Below are positions 43,591 through 55,893 of a DNA stretch of 64,000 nucleotides, piece by piece (position 1 is the first letter of the stretch; every line of letters begins with the position of its first letter). The notes beneath the pieces are model-generated. The model worked only from the letters and a program-made list of their open reading frames with translations. It ran no database searches and was not told the DNA's origin. Origin of the DNA: Hemileia vastatrix (lineage: Eukaryota > Basidiomycota > Pucciniomycetes > Pucciniales > Zaghouaniaceae); contig JASXTE010000012.1 in assembly GCA_030280995.1 (NCBI GenBank), forward strand, positions 6,395,001 to 6,459,000, read 5' to 3'. The position numbers and the translations under genes were made by a program.

Positions 43591-46500
43591 AAAATGTTAA
43601 TATAGTATTGGAGACAGGAGCTTCTGGTTCTGTTGTTTCTACTAATACATTGCAGAAAATTGATAGTGAATATAAGTCTAAGCTTGAACCCCTTCAAAGT
43701 AAAAATTGGAGAGGTTTTGGATCAGTACTAAATCCCATTGGTAGATACAAAGCTGCTGTTTTCTTTAAACACCAACATGGTTATGTAATGATAACTTGTG
43801 ACTTTGTAGTAATGGATAATACTAACTGTAGTAACTGTTTTATCATTGGAAATGATATTCTGACTAAGTTTGGTGTGAAATTAGACCCTGCTAATAACAA
43901 TTTTACAATTGGCATGAATGATAAAAGAAAATTTAAAATAAATTCTTTTAACACAGTCTTACACATTGAGTCAGTAACAAATATTCCGTGCAAAGGAAGA
44001 GAATCCAATGAGATGGAACTTCTGGAAACAGAAATTTCAAAAGCATCATTTGGCACTCAGATAAGTGAAGCTGAGAAAAATAATATTTTGTACTTAATTA
44101 AAGCATTTCCAATGGCTTTTGCACATGGTACAAATGAACTTGGCCTTGTAAAAGATCATGAAATGAAGATTAGTTTAACCTGTGATATGGATAATATTCC
44201 TACTAGTCTTAAAAAGAAACCATACCCTGCTTCACCAATGAAGAGGAAAGACATAGAGGATAATATTAAGATGTTATTAAAAATGAAAATTCTTAAAAAG
44301 GTTGAAACTACACCAAAATATTGTGTAATATCACCAGTGCTAATTTCTTATGAACAAGATAAAGCAAGACTGTGCGGTAATTATAGAGCATTAAATACAT
44401 TTACAGTAGATGATATTTATCCCTTTCCAAGGATTGCCTCTATACATGCTACCTATAAAGGTGCTAAGTATATAAGTTGCTTAGATGGAAATAAAGGGTA
44501 CCATCAAATTCCTGTTGAAAAGAATTCACAGAACGTTTTGTTGATAAAAACACACATGGGAATTTATAAATATGTCAGGATGCCAGTTGGACCAAAAAAT
44601 GCTCCATCAGTATTTCAGAAGTTAATGGATATAATATTCCATAATGAAATGATTGAGGGATGGTTAATGGTATACATTGATGACATCATAGTGTTCTCTA
44701 AGACATATGATGAACACTTAATCCATTTAAAGAAGGTATTTCAGAAGATGGATGAAATAAAAATGACCCTTGCATTGAAAAAATGTAAATTTGGGTTTGA
44801 ATCTTTAAAAGTGCTTGGTCATATTGTATCTGACTTACAAATATGTGTAGACCATAATAAAGTTGCTGCAATAATGAATATTGGCATTCCTCAAAATGTA
44901 AAGGATGTACAATCTTCTCTTGGTATGTGTGGTTATTATAGACAATTTATAAAAAACTACCAGCTAATTGCTGCACCATTGACCACACTGATAAAGAAAT
45001 CAGAAGCTTTCATTTAGAATAATGAAAGACAACAGGCTTTTGATAAGTTGAAAGAATGTTTAATGACAGCTCCTATCTTGGGATTACCAGATTTCCAATT
45101 GCCTTTTGTATTATATACAGATGCAAGTTTTATTGGTCTGGGTGCTGCTTTGCATCAAAAACAAGTCATTGAAGGAAAAATGTCAGAAGTAGTAATTTGC
45201 TATATTTCACGTACTCTAAGAAGTAGTGAATTGAAATATGGTGCTACTCAACTTGAATGTTTGGCAGTAGTATGGGCTCTTGAGAAGCTACATTATTACC
45301 TTAAAGACCAAAAATTTGAGTTAATAACTGACTGAAGTGCAGTTAAGTCACTCTTAAACATGAAAACTCCTAATAGATACATGTTTAGATGGCAATTAGC
45401 TGTACAAGAATACAGAGGACGGATGACTATTACACATAGAGCAGGAACCTTACACTCTAATGTAGATTTGTTATCTAGAGTAACTCTGCCTACTAATGAT
45501 GATAATCCTGCTTATGTTCCTGAATCAGAGATTATTAACATTTATGGCATTTATATTGTAGATATTGAGGATGAATTTATGCAATCAATTCTTGATATGT
45601 ATGCTTCAGATCCTGACTTGAGTAAACTCACTACAATATTAAATGATCCATCTAATGCTTCAATGAATGTTTTAATAAAAACATTGCCAAATAAGTATAA
45701 AGAAGCATTAGAAAAAGGAAAATTTTCAAATTTAGGATGGTTTTATATATTACAGGAAAAAATTAAGTAATGTAATTGTAATTTCCCCTTCAATGAAGGA
45801 GTTAATGTTAAGTATATGTCATGATGATATATTAGCAGGTCATTTTGACTACCATAAAACATTAACCAGATTAAAAAACACAGCTTGGTGGATAAACATG
45901 TCTGAGGATGTTCAAAAATATGTTGAGACATGTGATTCTTGTCAAAAATCTAACAGATTAACAGGCAAAAGAGCTGGTTTATTACAACAAATTGAGCAAC
46001 CAAAATCTCCATGGGAAATAATTAACATGGAATTTGTAACAGTTTTGCCAATAGCAGGGCATAAGAGTTATAACTCCTGCTGGGTAATTGTAGATAGATT
46101 TACAAAGATGTGTAAATTTATTCCTACCCACAAAGAGGTTTCTGCAAAGGACTTAGCTTTTTTTATGGTGGACACAAATGTTAAATATAGCAGGTTTCCC
46201 CAAAGCAATAGTTTCTGACAGAGATCCTAAATTTACTTCTGAGTTCTGGACATCACTTATGGATGTTTCAGGGTGTCAATTAAAACTTTCTACGGCACAC
46301 CATCCACAAACTGATGGGCTAGAAGAAAGAATGATACAAATTTTAGAAGATATGATAAGAAGATATTGTGCTTTTGGTCTCAACTTTAAAGACAATGACA
46401 AATTCACACATGATTGGGTAACCCTTATCCCAGGTTTAGAATTTGCATACAATAGTACAGTACATTCTGTCACTGGCAAAAAGCCATTTGAGTAATGGTT

Positions 46501-47109
46501 GGGTTATGTACCTAATACCCCTGCTAAAACTCTTAATAAATTACTTAGATTGGATATCCATCCAGGTACAAAATCATTTCTTCAGATGCAAGAATTATGC
46601 AGAAAACATGCTCAAGAATGTATAAATAAGGCGTTTGAGTATGAGAAGAAAAGATGGGATAAAGCCCATAAAGAACAAATGTTCAAAAAGGGTGATGAAG
46701 TCCTTATTTCTTCACTACATTTCAATTTAAGTGGTAATGTTAGATTGAAGGATCCATTCATTGGACCATTTGTAGTTAAAAGATGGTTGGTAACAATTCT
46801 GTTGAGGTTATTCTATATGCACCATATGATAGAAAACATCCAGTATTTCCTATTTCTCTTAAAAAACCATACCATTTTAATGATACTTCTCTATTTCCAA
46901 GAAGATCAGGAAGGCATAAACAGCAACCTGAAGAAATAGTTTAAAAGGCAGAAATCGAAAAGATACTTAAAAAGAGACACCTTACTAAAGAAAAGAGAGT
47001 TGAGTATCTATTAAGATTTAAAAATAAATCAAGTGAATATGACCAGTGGATTCCAGAAAATGAAATCTCTGATCTTAAAAATGTCTTGAAAAAATTTAAA
47101 TCAAAATAA
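43591..47109 (+). pseudogene. Gypsy-2 pol with chromodomain
   Basis: Protease reads VLETGASGSVVS (ETG in place of DSG, so the catalytic Asp is lost). RT keeps RLCGNYRALNTFT, MPVGPKNAPSVFQ and YIDDIIVFS; RNase H keeps YTDASFIGLGAALHQKQ. TAG 45015 replaces a Trp. TGA 45333 lies at the same RNase H codon as in Gypsy-1. Frameshifts occur near 45735 and 46165, TAA at 46493, and another shift near 46790. Integrase blocks CDSCQKSNRL, SDRDPKFTSEFW and HHPQTDGLEERM are present. The chromodomain (AEIEKILKKRHLTKEKRVEY, DQWIPENEISDL) is open to TAA 47107-47109 after an upstream TAA. Inactive. Confidence 0.9.
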
Positions 47110-47210
47110 TACTGTTTATTCAGTATATGTATTATAGAAAATTTAAAAAAATTTCTATTCACTCCTTACTTTTAATTAAAATGTCTTAACATTTTTTTAT
47201 TGTTTTTTTT

Positions 47211-47221
47211 GGGTGAGGGAG
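47211..47221 (+). promoter_or_regulatory. Gypsy-2 polypurine tract
   Basis: GGGTGAGGGAG abuts the 3' LTR. Confidence 0.72.
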
Positions 47222-48370
47222 TGTCAGCCTAGATATCCCTAGGACTGATTATTTCTTATACTTAAAATAAGATAACCTTAAGTACATTAAGCTTATGTCT
47301 TAAAAATAAGGTTAAAACAATAATATATGTGATTATATTACATATATATATAATTATTACTCTATTATATAAATTATAGTAGTTTAAATAGCTTATCCAT
47401 AGCCTAATAATACTTACTAAGGTGTTAATGGAGTCATGATATACTTGGCTTAAGTGATATTAAGTATTTATTGACATACATAAGCTTATATGTATACATA
47501 AATCTCATATTCAGTGAAATATGCAGTATATTATGTATATTTAGGTATATAAGTGGGTTTCAGCCTCTTAATAGCCTATAACCTTTGTTTTTCTGCTTAT
47601 TTTAGGTCACATGGACATATCCAGTTGACTCACAACGCCTACAGAAGCATAAACATCTATTTCAGGTGCATACACTCAGTTTGGACAACTTAATCTGCTT
47701 CCTTGGATGGATATTCATGGATTTATGGGTTGGGAGGTCATTACTGGGTTAATATGGATGCTTGGGGATGTTATTGGGGGCTTGGAAATTTCATTTGTTT
47801 CCTTTATATGCTTTGGGTTTCATTATTCTCTTTTGATTAGTTATTTTACCTGTTTCTTTATGGTATCTGCTTTTATCTGGATTTTCTATTTATGGTATGG
47901 GTCTGTGTTATCATTATTTGTGATGGAGGGTCCTTACTGGAGGTCTGGGTGTTGAATCTTCTTGGAGTGAACGCCATGGGAAGGTGATGGGCCCTCACAG
48001 TGCTGTAATTGCCAGGGATAGCAGTGACATCATCTGGATTGAAGGTCTGTGCACTCCAGTAAATTTTGGCGGTTATTAGACATCACTTACTTACTACAAT
48101 TCAAATAAACATTATAACACAATTATTATCATTTAGAAATATATTATAAATCCTTTATAAATTGATATTATCTTTATATAAGCTATAACAATATTATATT
48201 CATCTATTTTCCACCACTAGCACACATTTAAATCCAAGTATTGTGAGTTTTTGAGTATAACTATTTTATTAGTCTTCCCCTGAGGTTTAATCACTAAATA
48301 ATTTATCAATAATTAGTAGGGCCATTAATAAATACTATTAAATCATACTTATATACTAGATACACTGACA
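47222..48370 (+). repeat. Gypsy-2 3' LTR
   Basis: Starts TGTCAGCCTAG, ends ACACTGACA. Contains the uninterrupted insertion site that element B used in the 5' LTR. TATATAAG near 47546. An apparent 82-codon ORF inside has no domain and also occurs in the other LTR copies, so I treat it as non-coding. Confidence 0.92.
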
Positions 48371-49030
48371 TGATATCTCCAAACATGATTTCAAAAGAAA
48401 TATTTCTCCTTCCTCTTCTACTCAAGCTTCCCCTCATTCAACTTCTACCAAACAAGATATCATTTCAATAGATCCTTATGGCAATATAAACCAACCTGAT
48501 CTCATTCAAGTGAGCTTTTATTAATTTTCTATTTGTTTTAATTTTTTGTTTACACATCTTTTTCTTATTTCTAAAAAATCCAATGAAAAAACCCAGGAGC
48601 TACAATCAAGCAAGTCTGAAGCTAGCATTGATGATGAAGAGGAAAATGGTACCTAAAAAAAAAAGCAAAGAACATCAACTACTCTGAACTTCAACAATTA
48701 AAGAAAACAAAACATAAATAGTTTTTCACAAACCCCTTTTTCTTCCATTGAACATTTTTTGGAGAAATGTGAATATGGTAAGTGATAGCATACCTCTTAA
48801 TAATTAAGTGAGATGTTTTTTTTTCAGTCTTCCTTTTCACTCTAGGTAAAGCTGAAGTTGCAAGAGGTACTCTTAACTTTTAAAAGCAACAATACAAGCC
48901 CTCTTTACTCAGGGATGATAGGGCACAAAACTTGGAGGAGAATAAATTTGAGCTCTCTTTGCAGAGGGAAGAGAGGGTATAAGACTTGGAGGAGAAAAAA
49001 ATTTGAGCTTTCTTTACAGAGGGATGGGAG

Positions 49031-50206
49031 TGTCAGCCTAGGTATCCCCAGTACTGAGTAATTCTTATGTTTAAAATAAGACAACCTTAATTACATTAAG
49101 TTTATAAGTTAAAATTAAGGTTTTAATACTTATACATATGGTTATAATACATATATATATAATTATTACACTATTATATGACTTATAGTAGTTTAAATAG
49201 CTTATCCATAGCCTAATAATACCTATTAAGGTGTTAATGGAGTCATAATAAACTTATCTTAAGTGATATTAAGTAATTATAGACATACATAAGCTTATAT
49301 GTATACATAAACTTCATATTCAGTGAAATATGAAGTTATATTATGTATATTTAGCTCTATAAGTGGGTTTTAACCTCTTAATAGCCTATAACCTTTTTTT
49401 CTGCTTATTTTAGGTCATATGGATGTTTTCAGTGGACTCACAATGCCTACACAAGTATATACACCTTTTTTAGGTGCATATATCCAGTTTGGACAATTTA
49501 ATCTGCTTCCTTTAATGGATTTTTGCAGATTTATGGGTTGGGATATCATTACTGGGTTAATATGGATGCTTGGGGATGTTATTGCGGGCTTGGAAATTTC
49601 ATTTGGTTCTTTTATATGTGTTGGGTTTCATTATATACTCTTTGGATGAGTTATTTTACCTGTTTCTTTATTGTATCCGCTTTTATCTGGATTTTCTATT
49701 TATGGTATGGGTCTGTGGTATCATTAATTGTGATGGAGGGTCCTTACTGGAGATCTGGGTGTTGAATCTGATTGAAGTGGAAGCCATGGGGAGGTGGTGG
49801 GCTTTCACAGTGCTGTATTTGCCTGTGATAGCATTGACATCATCTGGATTGAAGGTCTGTGCACTCTAGTGGATTTTGGTATAAGTAATGGAGGATTTGA
49901 CGGGTTATTAGACATCAATTACTTACTACACTTCAAATAAACACTATAAAACAATTATTATCATATATAAATATATTATAAAGCATTTATAAATTGATAT
50001 TATCTTTATATAAGCTATAACTATATTTTATTTATCTATTTTCCACCACTAGCACGCATAAAAATCCAAGTGTTGTGAGTTTACATTGAGAATAACTATT
50101 TTTTTAGTCTTCCCCTGAGTTTTAATCACTAAATCATTTATCAATAAGTAGTAAGACTATTAATATTTACTATTAAATCATACTTAGATACTAGCACACA
50201 CTGACA
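49031..50206 (+). repeat. Solo LTR of the Gypsy-2 family
   Basis: A 1,176-bp LTR starts TGTCAGCCTAGG and ends ACACTGACA, with a perfect GGGAG duplication (49026-49030 and 50207-50211). No interior is attached, as after LTR-LTR recombination. It is clearly more diverged from the two Gypsy-2 LTRs than they are from each other. Confidence 0.92.
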
Positions 50207-51005
50207 GGGAGGGTACAAGACTTTGAGAAGAAATTTGAGATAAAGAAAGAGTAGAGGGCTCTCAATTACAATTTCCTATTGAATAAGATGAAACGCAAGT
50301 ATAAACTTGAATATTGTTCAAAAAATAAATTCTTTCTTGATAGAATGTGTTAAAGCTAATAAATCTGTTGAGAAAATTGAAATCTTAATTAAAAGGTTTG
50401 ATGACTAGTTTTTTTATTTCTTTCATATTTCATTTGTTCATAATTATTTTTACATGAAAGTTTTTCCTAATTTCATCCATTTCATTACTCCATCCATCAT
50501 TATTTGAATATTTGTATATCATTTTAGAGAATTCATTTTTAGGAAGTGGCTATAAAACCAATTTATAGACATTAGGGGGTATCAAAGTTGAGGGATCCGC
50601 AATTAGGGATAAGGAATTTTTTTTCCTGGGAACAGACATTATTAATTGCAGCTATTGGATAAGGATTCCGTGATAATGCAATATCCCACCTCTTATACCC
50701 CAATTTCAATTCCTCAATCCTGATCCCAAACTCATCACATCCATGATGGATTTTTGAGAAAGTCACATAACTTATAATTGCTGATTCCATCCTTAAGTCT
50801 TTCCTCACTCTATGCTACTTAATTATGGTGGCAAACACTTAACATTTTTTCTCATCCTTATGTGTCTCTTCAATCTATGCTACTTAATTCTGGTGGTGAA
50901 CACATAACATTTTTTTTCTATTTGCACACCACACCTGTTCAGTTGGTGGCAAATTCCCACTTCCCACCCATCATCTGAACCTTCTACCAACAATAATAAA
51001 GCATC

Positions 51006-51120
51006 TCTCTACTAGGAAGCAACTTCACTCAGCTGTGAATGCTATCACTTTAACTTTATCTGCTGACTCTGATTCTGACTTGGGTTTGGAAGACACTTTA
51101 GCTTATATATCTTTTCAATG
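51006..51120 (+). pseudogene. Transposase N-terminal remnant (element D)
   Basis: The frame reads TRKQLHSAVNAITLTLSADS then DSDLGLEDTLAYISF and a stop, matching the MTFMALELLLDSDSDSDLEE region of A and B. Nothing of the later helical or DDE domain follows before unrelated non-coding sequence. Confidence 0.55.
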
Positions 51121-52088
51121 ATCTTTATGAAGAAGAGGATCCCAAAACTGCACCAGCTCTCCCCTCCCTTGAATCACAAAACATTCTTTCCACAAGCATA
51201 TGCTCTGTCATTATGCCAATCACCCTCCAACATTTTGAAACACAACCCTTTTATTTTTTTTTCATACTCTCCAAGTTTTCAGCTTGTGTGCTTTATTCAA
51301 TTTGTTTTGCATTTTTGTTTTTTGCATATTCATTTTTATTTTGAATTTACACTGAATGTCTCTTTTTTGGATGTCTCCTTTGTTTTCATTCACCAGCTCA
51401 ACATGAAAACGCATATTTTCTGCAATTGCATGATTTTTCACTGTTTCTTTTTTTCATTCATCCCTCATATCCTTTTCCTCTTCTCCTCCAACATCCCTCA
51501 AACAATTTGGTTTCATTTATTTTCTCATCTCAACTCTCCAGGTAAGTCATTTTATTCTTTTTTTATGATTTTTTGATTGCTAATAATATTTTGTTTTTGT
51601 TTTTTTTCTGATTTTTTTTTCTCTTTTGTATCTAAATTTTTTTTGTAAGTGGTTATTTTTGATTTCAATGGTAAAATTAACCTTTTTTTCTCTCCCTCTT
51701 TACTTTCTTTTTTAGCTCCATCACCCTACTCTTCATCCCTCCTTGGCATGGTCATTATCCCCCCTTTCCCCTATTTCACTTTTTTTGGCTCCATGTCATT
51801 ATAACACATACATTTCACATTCTTTATGCATTTCACTTACTCCATATTCAATTTCCCCCAAATTCCAACATCATTCTTTCTTGCTCTATTTTTCCTACTT
51901 TTCAATCAAGGTAATTTTCATTTCCTTTTTTTATAACTAAATGATATCTCTTTCCTTCCACAAAAATTTCATACTTAAATATATGCATGACTCTTATCTG
52001 GGTAACAGTGGACTTATTAAACTCTTCTTGTTCTCATCTACATTACCACTTTTCAAGTTTTTGTAAGATTTTTAAAATAAGACTTGGA

Positions 52089-52720
52089 ATTAGGGTTATG
52101 TTTATTTAAATCTAATTCTCTTTTAACTGAAGATTCTCCTGAAGACTACCTTTTATTTCCCACAAACAGATTTGAATTTGGTTCAGTGGTTGCTGAGATA
52201 TTGACCTTTAAATTTGAGCCTTTTTTTCCCAATTTAATTTTTTTATTTCATATTTTTATGTAATAAATTATGGTTAAGTTTATTTGAATCACATTTCCAT
52301 TAAATGAAGATTCTCCTAAAGCCTATCTTTCAATTCTCACAAACAGGTTTGAATTTGGTTTAGTGGTTGCTGAGATTTTGACCTTACAAGTTGAGCCTTT
52401 TTTTCCAAATGTTACTTAATTTATTTTGTGTTTTTATATTGCATAATTAGAGAATAAGGCTTCTGAAACTCTTATCTGATGATTATCTAGGCTTATATTT
52501 CCATCTTTTTGGAATCTTCATCATCAATATTCAAATTTTTGTGTAATTTTGAAAATTAGAGTCAAAATTAGGGTTGGGTTTGTTCAAATCTTATGTTCTT
52601 TTAGCTGAAGATTCTTCTTAAGCCTATCTTTCATCTCCTATAAATGGATTTGAATTTGGCTCAGTGGTTGCTGAGATATTGACCTGTAAATTTGAGCCTT
52701 TTTTCTAAATTTCAATTAAT
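52089..52720 (+). repeat. Three TTAGGG-type repeats, element D
   Basis: Units start near 52089, 52267 and 52567; the first two are 178 bp apart as in element A, the third is separated by an extra 120 bp. Confidence 0.72.
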
Positions 52721-52839
52721 TTATTTCATGTATAGACCAGGATTTGTTAAAGGCTATTCTCTTGGTATGTCTGATAATATCTGTTTCATTCTTAAAATCA
52801 TGTCATTCATTTTAATTCCATAAGAATCTAATCTTTACT

Positions 52840-53455
52840 TAAAAATTTATCTAAAGCTGAAAAAGATGACAATTTTTGCTTATGGGACACCTTACCTTCT
52901 TATAATACTTTTCTTGCTCTTCACCTCAAAAAACTCTGTAATAAAGCTTTTGAAAAGAATAATCAACTTTCTAACAAAGTTGGAATACCAAATTGGTGTG
53001 ACCCAGAATGGGAAGAAATAAGCAATGAATATATTTAATTTTCAAATTTTATTATTACTCATTCAGGATTCCATAATAAGATTCATATCAATAGGAATGA
53101 CACCAATTATTTTACTTTTGGCATTTTCACATATATCAATATGATAACTGGCCAACCAATACCATCTCCAGCTAAAATCAAAGGACATGGCTTATATTTT
53201 CCAGACCATCAGTGCATGATTGATTTTGGTTTGGGAAATGGCATGATTGAAACAATTTGGAACTCTTCTCAGGATCATCACCAAACAACCAAAGCTAAAC
53301 CTGGCTTGGAATATTGTCAAGAGTTCACACATTTTGGATGTTCATTTCAAATCAGTCAAGAATTAATCCACCAAATAAACAAGGTAAAAAAAGAAGGTAA
53401 ATTTAACAAATATAAAAAAACTTGTAGTAGATCAAAAAAGTATGGGGATGAGTAG
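52840..53455 (+). pseudogene. Tet-like 2OG-Fe(II) oxygenase ORF in element D
   Basis: The frame reads KDDNFCLWDTLPSYNTFLAL, GIPNWCDPEWEEISNEYI, TAA at 53036-53038 (A has Leu), ITHSGFHNKIHINRNDTNYF, TFGIFTYINMITGQPIPSP, HGLYFPDHQCMIDFGLGN, MIETIWNSSQDHHQTT and THFGCSFQISQELI, ending SRSKKYGDE. It is close to the A copy but has its own single stop; each copy is open where the other is stopped. As in A, the expected Fe-ligand HxD reads H-I-N. In other eukaryotes this family oxidises methylated bases in DNA; here it is a broken passenger or element gene. Confidence 0.6.
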
Positions 53456-53754
53456 AGTCATCATATATTTTTTATTTTCTCATATATTTTTTATAAATAA
53501 CTCTTAGATTTCAAATTCCTAAAGTAAAGTAATGGGCCAGTGACTTTGTATTGTATAAGTGGGAATCATGACAATATTTATTTGTTTCATGAGGTTCTTT
53601 GGCCTACACTTATGGAAAGTCACAAACATTTGTTTCTAGATTATATCCACATTTTGGCTAAAGGAATTGTCATTACTTTAAAACTAGGGAAATTGATATA
53701 TATTAGTTTATTATATATTAATTTATGTAATTATATTAAATTTTGGTGATTCCC

Positions 53755-53990
53755 ACCCCTTACTTCAATAAAATTCAGGGGGGAGTATAGCCAAACCTTC
53801 TTATAAGACTTGCTAAATTCTTGACTTGAAAGAATTTTGGTGATACCTGTAACATTCAGGGGGTAGTAATGCCAAATTTTCATAAGACTTTTAAGATTCT
53901 TGACTTGAAAGAATTTTGGTGATACCTACCTCTTACTTCAAAAAAATGCAGGGGGGGGGGATTGGCAAATTTTCAAATGAGACTTGAAAA
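53755..53990. repeat. Tandem AATAAA-type repeats of element D
   Basis: Three units of about 85-90 bp (near 53760, 53850, 53934) with CAATAAAATTCAGGGGG-like starts, GACTTGAAAGAATTTTGGTG and a CACCCCTTACTT-type spacer. Confidence 0.7.
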
Positions 53991-54149
53991 TTTTATTTAA
54001 AAATGAATTGTTAACATTAAAATACAAAAATTCAACTAATGATGGATAGAGTAATGAAATACAAGAAACTATCGTAAAATTTTATTTACAAATAATTATG
54101 AATAGTTGAAGTATGAAAGAAATAAATCACATTAGTCATTAAATAATTT

Positions 54150-55476
54150 CATTTAACATTCAATTTCCTCATAAGATTTATTGGCTTTAACACATTCCAT
54201 TAAAAAAAATTCTTCTTTGAGTTTTCTTTGAGATCATGCTTAAATTTCATCTGTTTCATTAAGTTTTGATGCTTGAGTGTTTTCTCCTCTTTCTTTTATC
54301 TTTCAATACTAAGAGGTAGCTTGAATTTCTTCTCCTCCAAGTCTTGTGCCCTATCATTCTTCTGTAAATAGAGCTGATCATTCCTCTCCTCCAAGTCTTG
54401 CTCCCTATCATCCCTCCTTAAAGAGAGCTCATAATTTTTGCTTTTCAAACTTTAGAGTCTCTTTAACAACTTCCACTTTTTCTAGAGTGATAAGAAAGAG
54501 TAACAAAAAGTAGAAGAAAAGCAGAGTAAAGTATTAAGAAGTATTGTATTACTTACCAGCATCACATGTCTCCAAAAATTCTTTGATAGAAGAAAAATAG
54601 TTTGAGATGAAGTATCACTTTTTCTTCTTCTTTAAGAGTGGAAATTTAGACTACTTGAAGCCTTTTGCTTTTTTTTCAAGGTCACATTTTCCTCCTCACT
54701 ATTGCTGCTGGCTTCTCACTCAGTTGATTGTGGCTCCTGCATTTGTTCTTCAGCCTTTTTAGGAATAATAAAATTTAAATAAAAAAAAGAATTGGTAAGA
54801 TAAAAGAAAAAAAAACATACTTGAGTCAGATTGGGTTGGTTTAAATTGCTATAAGGATCTATACCAAAGCAATCTAGATTTGTTGAATTTAGAACAGGAG
54901 AGGCTTGAGTGGAGAAAGATGATGGGAAAAGATTTTTTTTTCAAAATCATGTTTAGAGATAGAATCTTCACCATCTAACATGTTGGCAGGATTAACCTCA
55001 TCTCACTCTCCAAAAATAGCATCCATCTCTTTAAAGTATTGACATAGAGATTCAAGTTTATCATCTATGGATTTTATGCCCTTACTAATATCAATGTTGT
55101 TCATACCAAAACCAGTAGAAAATGAAAGAGTGTTTGCCTTCTTGTATTTGGCTCAGTAATGCTTGAAACGTTCAGACATCTTTTTAGGCAAAAGATCAAT
55201 CCTTCCCTTTGTCTTATTTCATAATTCATTGGCCATTAGAAGATAGCCATTGACTTTTGATGCAGGGGGCCGTCCTATTTTAGTTGCATTCTCAGTACCA
55301 AAAAAAGAATCATATTTAGTTTTTATTTTTAGCCAGTTGATAAGTATGAGATGATCATCTTTTTTTAGTTGAACTGTCTTCAATATCTCAGCTGAGCAGG
55401 GTAAAGAGGGAGTAATGGGATTTGAAGAACAACTGGGGGTAGGCTGTCTTTGAGAAGATCTATGATGACGAGGCAT
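54150..55476 (-). pseudogene. Myb/SANT-like gene of element D
   Basis: The minus strand starts MPRHHRSSQRQPTPSCSSNP, then LKKDDHLILINWLKIKTKYD, IGRPPASKVNGYLLMANEL and TAA, then KGRIDLLPKKMSERFKHY, further stops, MLDGEDSISKHDF and NLNQPNLTQ. The later exons carry a Lys/Glu/Asp/Arg-rich coiled coil with duplicated short blocks (54300-54440). Homologous in layout to the intact B gene but with several stops. Confidence 0.7.
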
Positions 55477-55893
55477 GTTGAGATATTTTTAAAATAAAAA
55501 GGAGAAGAAATAAATAGATGAGATGGGGAGGGGTTTTGAACAGATAGAATAAATAGACAGGATGGGAGTGCACAGCAAGGTAGTGAGGCTGGCACATCCA
55601 GAAAGTTGTCCAAGACAGGTTATGAAAAGTTGAGTAGAAAAATGTTGGATAAGAGGTCAACTTTGACATGTAAAATGTCTAATAACCCAATTATTAGCAA
55701 AAATTATTTCAGAAGATAATTGTGGTATAAGGATTTTTATCTGCAATTAATTTAATTGCGGATTGGTCAACCTTGATACCCCCTATTATGCACTTTTGAT
55801 AATAGAATAGATAATAGTCTATTATGCAAAATCAATAATAGAATAGATAATGCATATTATCAGCTTCTATTGCAATAGACATGTCATGCTCTG

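Larger units (their letters stand above)
35863..48370 (+). mobile_element. Gypsy-2: full-length chromodomain Ty3/Gypsy retrotransposon
   Basis: LTRs at 35863-40740 (interrupted by element B) and 47222-48370 frame gag and pol related to Gypsy-1. A perfect 5-bp target duplication, TGATA, lies at 35858-35862 and 48371-48375, and joining the flanks restores the E Myb-like frame. Pol has several stops and frameshifts and the protease DSG is ETG, so it is older or more decayed than Gypsy-1. The 5' LTR starts TATCAG rather than TGTCAG. Confidence 0.93.
35348..50409 (+). pseudogene. Myb/SANT-like gene of element E, split by insertions
   Basis: Exon 1 starts MPCHHRSSQRKPSSCFSSNP and carries VKKDDHLILINWLK; frameshifts follow, then LPKKMSECFKNYQDKHKKAK, STGFVITDLDISKCIKSID and YYKEMDSIFGEQIYVNP with a stop. 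Gypsy-2 enters at the MLDGEDD segment (target TGATA) and the gene resumes at 48376 as SKHDFKRNISPSSSTQAS, with a GTGAGC donor at 48510. Later pieces (48590-49030) hold the coiled-coil part, cut by the solo LTR, and end near 50409 (ANKSVEKIEILIKRFDD). It is homologous to the B gene but not functional. Confidence 0.65.
35046..50540 (-). mobile_element. Harbinger-like element E (truncated), holding Gypsy-2 and a solo LTR
   Basis: The left end AGGGGGTGTCAATGTTGACC (preceded by AAT) matches the Myb-side end of D in reverse. E-type sequence runs to 35862, resumes after Gypsy-2 at 48376 and after the solo LTR at 50212, and fades at about 50540 where a hAT-like stretch returns. No opposite end was found, so the transposase side was deleted. 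The right edge is approximate. Confidence 0.72.
50574..55784 (+). mobile_element. Harbinger-like element D with a Tet-like oxygenase ORF
   Basis: Ends AGGGGGTATCAAAGTTGAGG and CTTGATACCCCCT, with ATT on both sides (50571-50573, 55785-55787). Subterminal ATCCGCAATTA motifs occur at both ends. Order: short transposase N-terminal remnant (plus), non-coding segment with CTCTCCAG|GTAAGTCA and three TTAGGG-type repeats, Tet-like ORF (plus), three AATAAA-type repeats, broken Myb/SANT-like gene (minus). It shows that the Tet-like ORF sits inside the element's ends. Confidence 0.88.
32457..55893 (+). mobile_element. hAT element expanded by nested insertions
   Basis: The left end CAGAGCATGA (32457) has its perfect inverse TCATGCTCTG ending at 55893. 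The inner flanks also mirror each other (GCATAATAG, ACTATTATCTATT...CTATTAT). The outer 8-mers are TTACCAAT and TTAACAAA, 6 of 8 matching, consistent with an old hAT 8-bp duplication. A hAT transposase gene follows the left end. The element's own DNA is 32457-35045, possibly 50540-50573, and 55788-55893; the rest is later insertions E, Gypsy-2, B, a solo LTR and D. Confidence 0.75.
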
